Source: JBBTCX01 sp038043045
GTDB lineage: Bacteria; Planctomycetota; Phycisphaerae; UBA1845
Reading direction: 5' to 3'
Assembly: GCA_038043045.1 (NCBI GenBank)
Contig: JBBTCX010000165.1
Coordinates: 1-8,727 of the forward strand
Length of the DNA: 8,727 nucleotides
A program made the translations under genes and the position numbers. This document shows positions 6,164 to 8,727 of the stretch, piece after piece. Positions within the stretch are counted from its first letter, which is position 1; every line of letters begins with the position of its first letter. Below the pieces are notes generated by a model, which saw only the letters and a list, made by a program, of their open reading frames with translations, searched no databases and was not told the origin of the DNA.

Positions 6164-8614
6164 CTAAGGCGACGTAACAGACACCGTAGCATTGCCCCCG
6201 CTTTCCCAATCAACGTACGCGACATTTACATCGCGCAATCGTGTGTCATTTGGCCGCAGGGAGACCGTGAAGACTCCTGAAGCGTCTGTACTCGCTCGAT
6301 ACACAAACGTACCCGCGTACTTGCTTGGCGTGCAGGTCGCACCGCCACCAAACAATGCGTCCACAACACGTGCGCCCAAGAGGTCCGCTGCAGGAACATG
6401 CGACAGCCCAAAGAAGCAATGGTCTGTTCGCTCAACATCAATCGTGAGGCTCTCAAGAGACAATTCTCCAGCGGTCCCATCTATAACCTCAACGGCGATT
6501 TGATAACCCCGCAAGGACTGTGGGCATTCGATTCTGGCCTCAACCGTCGCTGTGCCTCCGGACAGAATTCTCTTCGGGCTTGCTTCAAGACTGATGGTAC
6601 ACTGTGTCAAACCGCCGGATGGTCCTTCGCCACCGCCCGAGCCCGGACCAAAGGGCAGTTGACAGGGAAACGGTCCTTCATAATCATTAGGCGGTGGATC
6701 GAATGCGCCGAGGAGGCCGATCAAGTCTTCGAGGCCGATCTCCTCTGGACAAGGTTGCGGCTCGCAAACGTAGAGATTTACAGTGTGAAACGGAATTCCC
6801 GTAAAGTCGCCTACGATGGCGCTAAGAATGCGAACCAGATCGTCAATATCCACAACGCCTGAATTGTCCGTGTCCCCCCAAAGCCAAGGCTCAACAGTTG
6901 CAATAACATGGTTCGCTGGGATTCCCGCAGGATACACTCTTACAATGTTGTATTGGGCTCCGGAAAAGATTTCTGCCCCGTATACAAGTACTTCCGGATT
7001 GTTCCATGGCCCGTAGAAAGGCGTCGAACCCAATTGACCATCCGCCTGAACGAATTTGTCAACGCAATCGACATCTGGATTTGAAGAATCTCCGACGACC
7101 TTATAGCCACCGACGTCATTGCAACAAGGATAAATCCTCAAATACCGGCAAGCTGCCGGCTCAACAAAGGCGTCGGCCACAGCCTGCGTGTTTTCAATGC
7201 ATTGGTGAAGCGTATTCGCGTCATCGCACACGCGATCGACTGCATAACGGCAACCGCAGCGAATGTCAGCACTCGTGTCCTCGACAACGCTACTCCAGGC
7301 TGCATAGTGCGGGGCTACACCGAGAGAGCCATCGGATTGCACGTAGCGATCGAGATCAACGGGAAACGTTTCGCGCGGATCGCTGGTCACTCGAAGGGCA
7401 AATAAGTCAGGACCAGGATCGCCATCCGCGCACCCAGCGCCTGGAACTATTGTAATCGTACCACCGCTTGCCGAAACATCATTCGTACCGTAATCAGCCA
7501 GATGACAAATCGCTCGATGCAAACCCTTATGTGTAAACGGCAATGCGGCATTGAAACCGAATCCTTCGTCAGCGCATTTGTCTACCCCAAGAATTCCAAC
7601 GGCAACGGCACCCAAATCGGTACCGCTCTGCACAGCCGCTGACAAGGGTGAACCGGAGTTTCCGTTACATGCCACCACGTCAAAGTGTATATGTTCCGGA
7701 TAGTTTGGATCAGAAACTACTATGACCTCACCCTCGGCAACTTGTTGGGTCCGACTGTTCGTGCTCGTGCATGCAGTCGTATCGCAAAAGCATTGATCTC
7801 CCGGATCTTCAGGATCAGGCGGTGGAACCCCTTCGTTCGTCAAGTCCTGTCCATACCCGGTGATTCGAACTCCTGCGCCGATAGGCGGCTTCGGGCCAAG
7901 CGGGAATGCTTGAAATTCACTGTATTCGTACGTTGTCTGCGACGGACTGCACTGAACGGAGTCGTTGTTCAGGCAGCGAAACACGGCATAATCATCCGTA
8001 GTACCTAACGGGGGAACGTGAATTACTACCGTGCGATCTATGGGGAATTGATCACAGATGCCGGGATGACAAATGAATTGCCCGACCGAGGCAGGCACAT
8101 TGAATTGCAGAATTGTTGGGGGGACGGTTTCATGAGTTAGGTAGTTTGGCCAAGCGTGTCCAACTGTCGCATGGAGACGCTGGTTGGTTCCGGTTGTTGG
8201 AATGTCAATGATAAAAGCGGTCCCGGCTCCTGTGTCAAAAGAATCGGTTAAAGGTTGCGTTTCGCACCCAGTCCGAATTTCGCTTTCTCCAAGCGGATCC
8301 ACCCAACCTTTGAACAAGCGTGCAACCCTCTTGTCGGAAGAGGCTACACGGTCATCCGTATCGCAAATACCGCTTGGCCCAGCTAGCAAATCTAACGGCG
8401 GCATCCCTGCGGATATCTGCGAAATGCGAATTCCGTTTGCATACGAGGAGGAACCGGCGAATAGTTCCACCCGCACCGCAGGCCCGTTGAAGTAGGCCGA
8501 GGACTGGCCCCAATTGCGAAGCGATTGAGCGTCGAGGGTTTGATATTCTCCGTCGTACATCGAGGTCAGGCGGATGAAACTTCCCTTCGGCAAGTTGGCT
8601 TCGGCGAAGAGCAC
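6164..8614 (-). CDS. Secreted trypsin-like serine protease with dockerin-like and cohesin-like parts (interrupted 5' end)
   Basis: The open frame from GTG 8614 encodes 816 residues but is very likely only the main part of a longer gene, since the same frame continues upstream past a TAG. Parts: an N-terminal beta domain (about 1-66; TSMYDGEYQTLDA, SAYFNG); a trypsin-like domain (about 130-370) with a possible catalytic triad H153 (in TVGHAW), D207 or D208 (in TTDDYAVF) and S320 (in CNGNSGSPL); two related segments with YVQSDGSLG (about 424-432) and FVQADGQLG (521-529); a dockerin/EF-hand-like part with GDTDNSGVVDIDDL (580-593) and a degenerate second half to about 640; a Gly-rich linker (656-668); and a C-terminal cohesin-like beta domain (about 670-816). 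The His motif has Ala where trypsins have Cys after it. It has no sorting tail. A protease acting outside the cell is likely, but whether this copy is functional is uncertain. Confidence 0.8.
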   Translation of the reverse strand: MLFAEANLPKGSFIRLTSMYDGEYQTLDAQSLRNWGQSSAYFNGPAVRVELFAGSSSYANGIRISQISAGMPPLDLLAGPSGICDTDDRVASSDKRVARLFKGWVDPLGESEIRTGCETQPLTDSFDTGAGTAFIIDIPTTGTNQRLHATVGHAWPNYLTHETVPPTILQFNVPASVGQFICHPGICDQFPIDRTVVIHVPPLGTTDDYAVFRCLNNDSVQCSPSQTTYEYSEFQAFPLGPKPPIGAGVRITGYGQDLTNEGVPPPDPEDPGDQCFCDTTACTSTNSRTQQVAEGEVIVVSDPNYPEHIHFDVVACNGNSGSPLSAAVQSGTDLGAVAVGILGVDKCADEGFGFNAALPFTHKGLHRAICHLADYGTNDVSASGGTITIVPGAGCADGDPGPDLFALRVTSDPRETFPVDLDRYVQSDGSLGVAPHYAAWSSVVEDTSADIRCGCRYAVDRVCDDANTLHQCIENTQAVADAFVEPAACRYLRIYPCCNDVGGYKVVGDSSNPDVDCVDKFVQADGQLGSTPFYGPWNNPEVLVYGAEIFSGAQYNIVRVYPAGIPANHVIATVEPWLWGDTDNSGVVDIDDLVRILSAIVGDFTGIPFHTVNLYVCEPQPCPEEIGLEDLIGLLGAFDPPPNDYEGPFPCQLPFGPGSGGGEGPSGGLTQCTISLEASPKRILSGGTATVEARIECPQSLRGYQIAVEVIDGTAGELSLESLTIDVERTDHCFFGLSHVPAADLLGARVVDALFGGGATCTPSKYAGTFVYRASTDASGVFTVSLRPNDTRLRDVNVAYVDWESGGNATVSVTSP
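6695..6886 (-). other. Dockerin/EF-hand-like coding segment
   Basis: Encodes residues 577-640 of the protease. The first loop, D581-x-D583-x-S585-G-x-x-D589-x-x-D592, has the calcium ligand spacing of type I dockerins. The second half (EIGLEDLIGLLGAF) keeps the helix but has lost most ligands. Confidence 0.75.
6941..7390 (-). repeat. Two related segments inside the protease gene
   Basis: Segment A (7390-7238, residues 409-459) and segment B (7099-6941, residues 506-558) share Y/F-V-Q-S/A-DG-S/Q-LG, then P-x-Y-x-x-W, then a short tail ending in a Tyr-rich strand. They flank a Cys-rich stretch (residues 453-498). Seen by eye; divergence is considerable. Confidence 0.6.
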
Positions 8615-8623
8615 TCGAACCCA

Positions 8624-8727
8624 CTAGACCTCGTTGCCCAGGAAAATCGTGTGGTCGAAGACAACCTTCGGCTCATCGCTCGGATTATCGAGCGGCCCGG
8701 AGTCCAACACATAAGGAATGACACGGG
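8624..8727 (-). pseudogene. 5' part of the protease reading frame, ended by in-frame TAG
   Basis: The 33 codons from 8725 to 8627 are open in the same frame as the protease and end at TAG 8626-8624, three codons before the GTG at 8614. They read as a natural protein, ending VVFDHTIFLGNEV. Directly after the TAG the frame goes on WVRVLFAEANLPKGSFIRLTS, which fits one continuous beta domain. The gene start must lie beyond the right edge. The TAG may be a real nonsense mutation, a sequence error, or a boundary between two genes; I favour an interruption. Confidence 0.6.

Noticed and set aside
6127..6225. Longer N-terminus of the short TSP3 protein from ATG 6225
   Set aside because: It overlaps the protease gene by about 60 bases, gives an Arg-rich leader with no secretion signal at the start, and lacks the ribosome-binding site that ATG 6126 has.

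Overview
The window most likely comes from a member of the Planctomycetota, possibly near the Phycisphaerae. This is inferred from content, not from a marker-gene search. The signs are large secreted Cys-rich proteins with GACC-type modules, thrombospondin type 3 (TSP3) calcium repeats and IPT-x-STWG C-terminal sorting tails. There is also a trypsin-like protease carrying dockerin-like and cohesin-like parts. Start sites often have weak Shine-Dalgarno sequences.

Layout, left to right. Positions 1-1846 are a housekeeping block read right to left: rpmA (ribosomal protein L27), a strong terminator hairpin, obg (ribosome-assembly GTPase), then a type III pantothenate kinase (coaX) that overlaps obg by ATGA and runs off the left edge. 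Positions 1891-2541 hold a secreted protein of unknown function in the place where rplU (L21) often sits. Positions 2575 to about 4125 hold a secreted Cys-rich TSP3 protein with a sorting tail, whose start is unresolved. Positions 4130-4384 are a divergent intergenic region. Positions 4385-5087 are the only plus-strand genes: a FlK-like hotdog thioesterase overlapping an EthD-family protein. Positions 5088-5163 are a short convergent gap. Positions 5164-6126 hold a shorter paralogue of the Cys-rich TSP3 protein. Positions 6164-8727 hold a large secreted serine-protease-like gene. Its reading frame continues upstream to the right edge but is broken by an in-frame TAG at 8624-8626.

How the parts work together. 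The left block serves ribosome biogenesis and coenzyme A synthesis. The minus-strand genes from 2.5 to 8.7 kb encode exported proteins. Two of them end in sorting signals of the kind processed by exosortase H, and the third has dockerin- and cohesin-like parts, so a cell-surface or extracellular assembly is plausible. The two plus-strand genes look like a small, translationally coupled unit for acyl-CoA thioester hydrolysis plus an EthD partner.

The most notable points are the interrupted protease gene, the missing conventional start of the Cys-rich gene (its signal-peptide-like stretch is out of frame with the nearest ATG), three exact-length 30-residue repeats with disintegrin-like cysteine spacing, and the CoaX that has Asn in place of the usual first-motif Asp. 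I saw no tRNA, rRNA, CRISPR array or insertion sequence.
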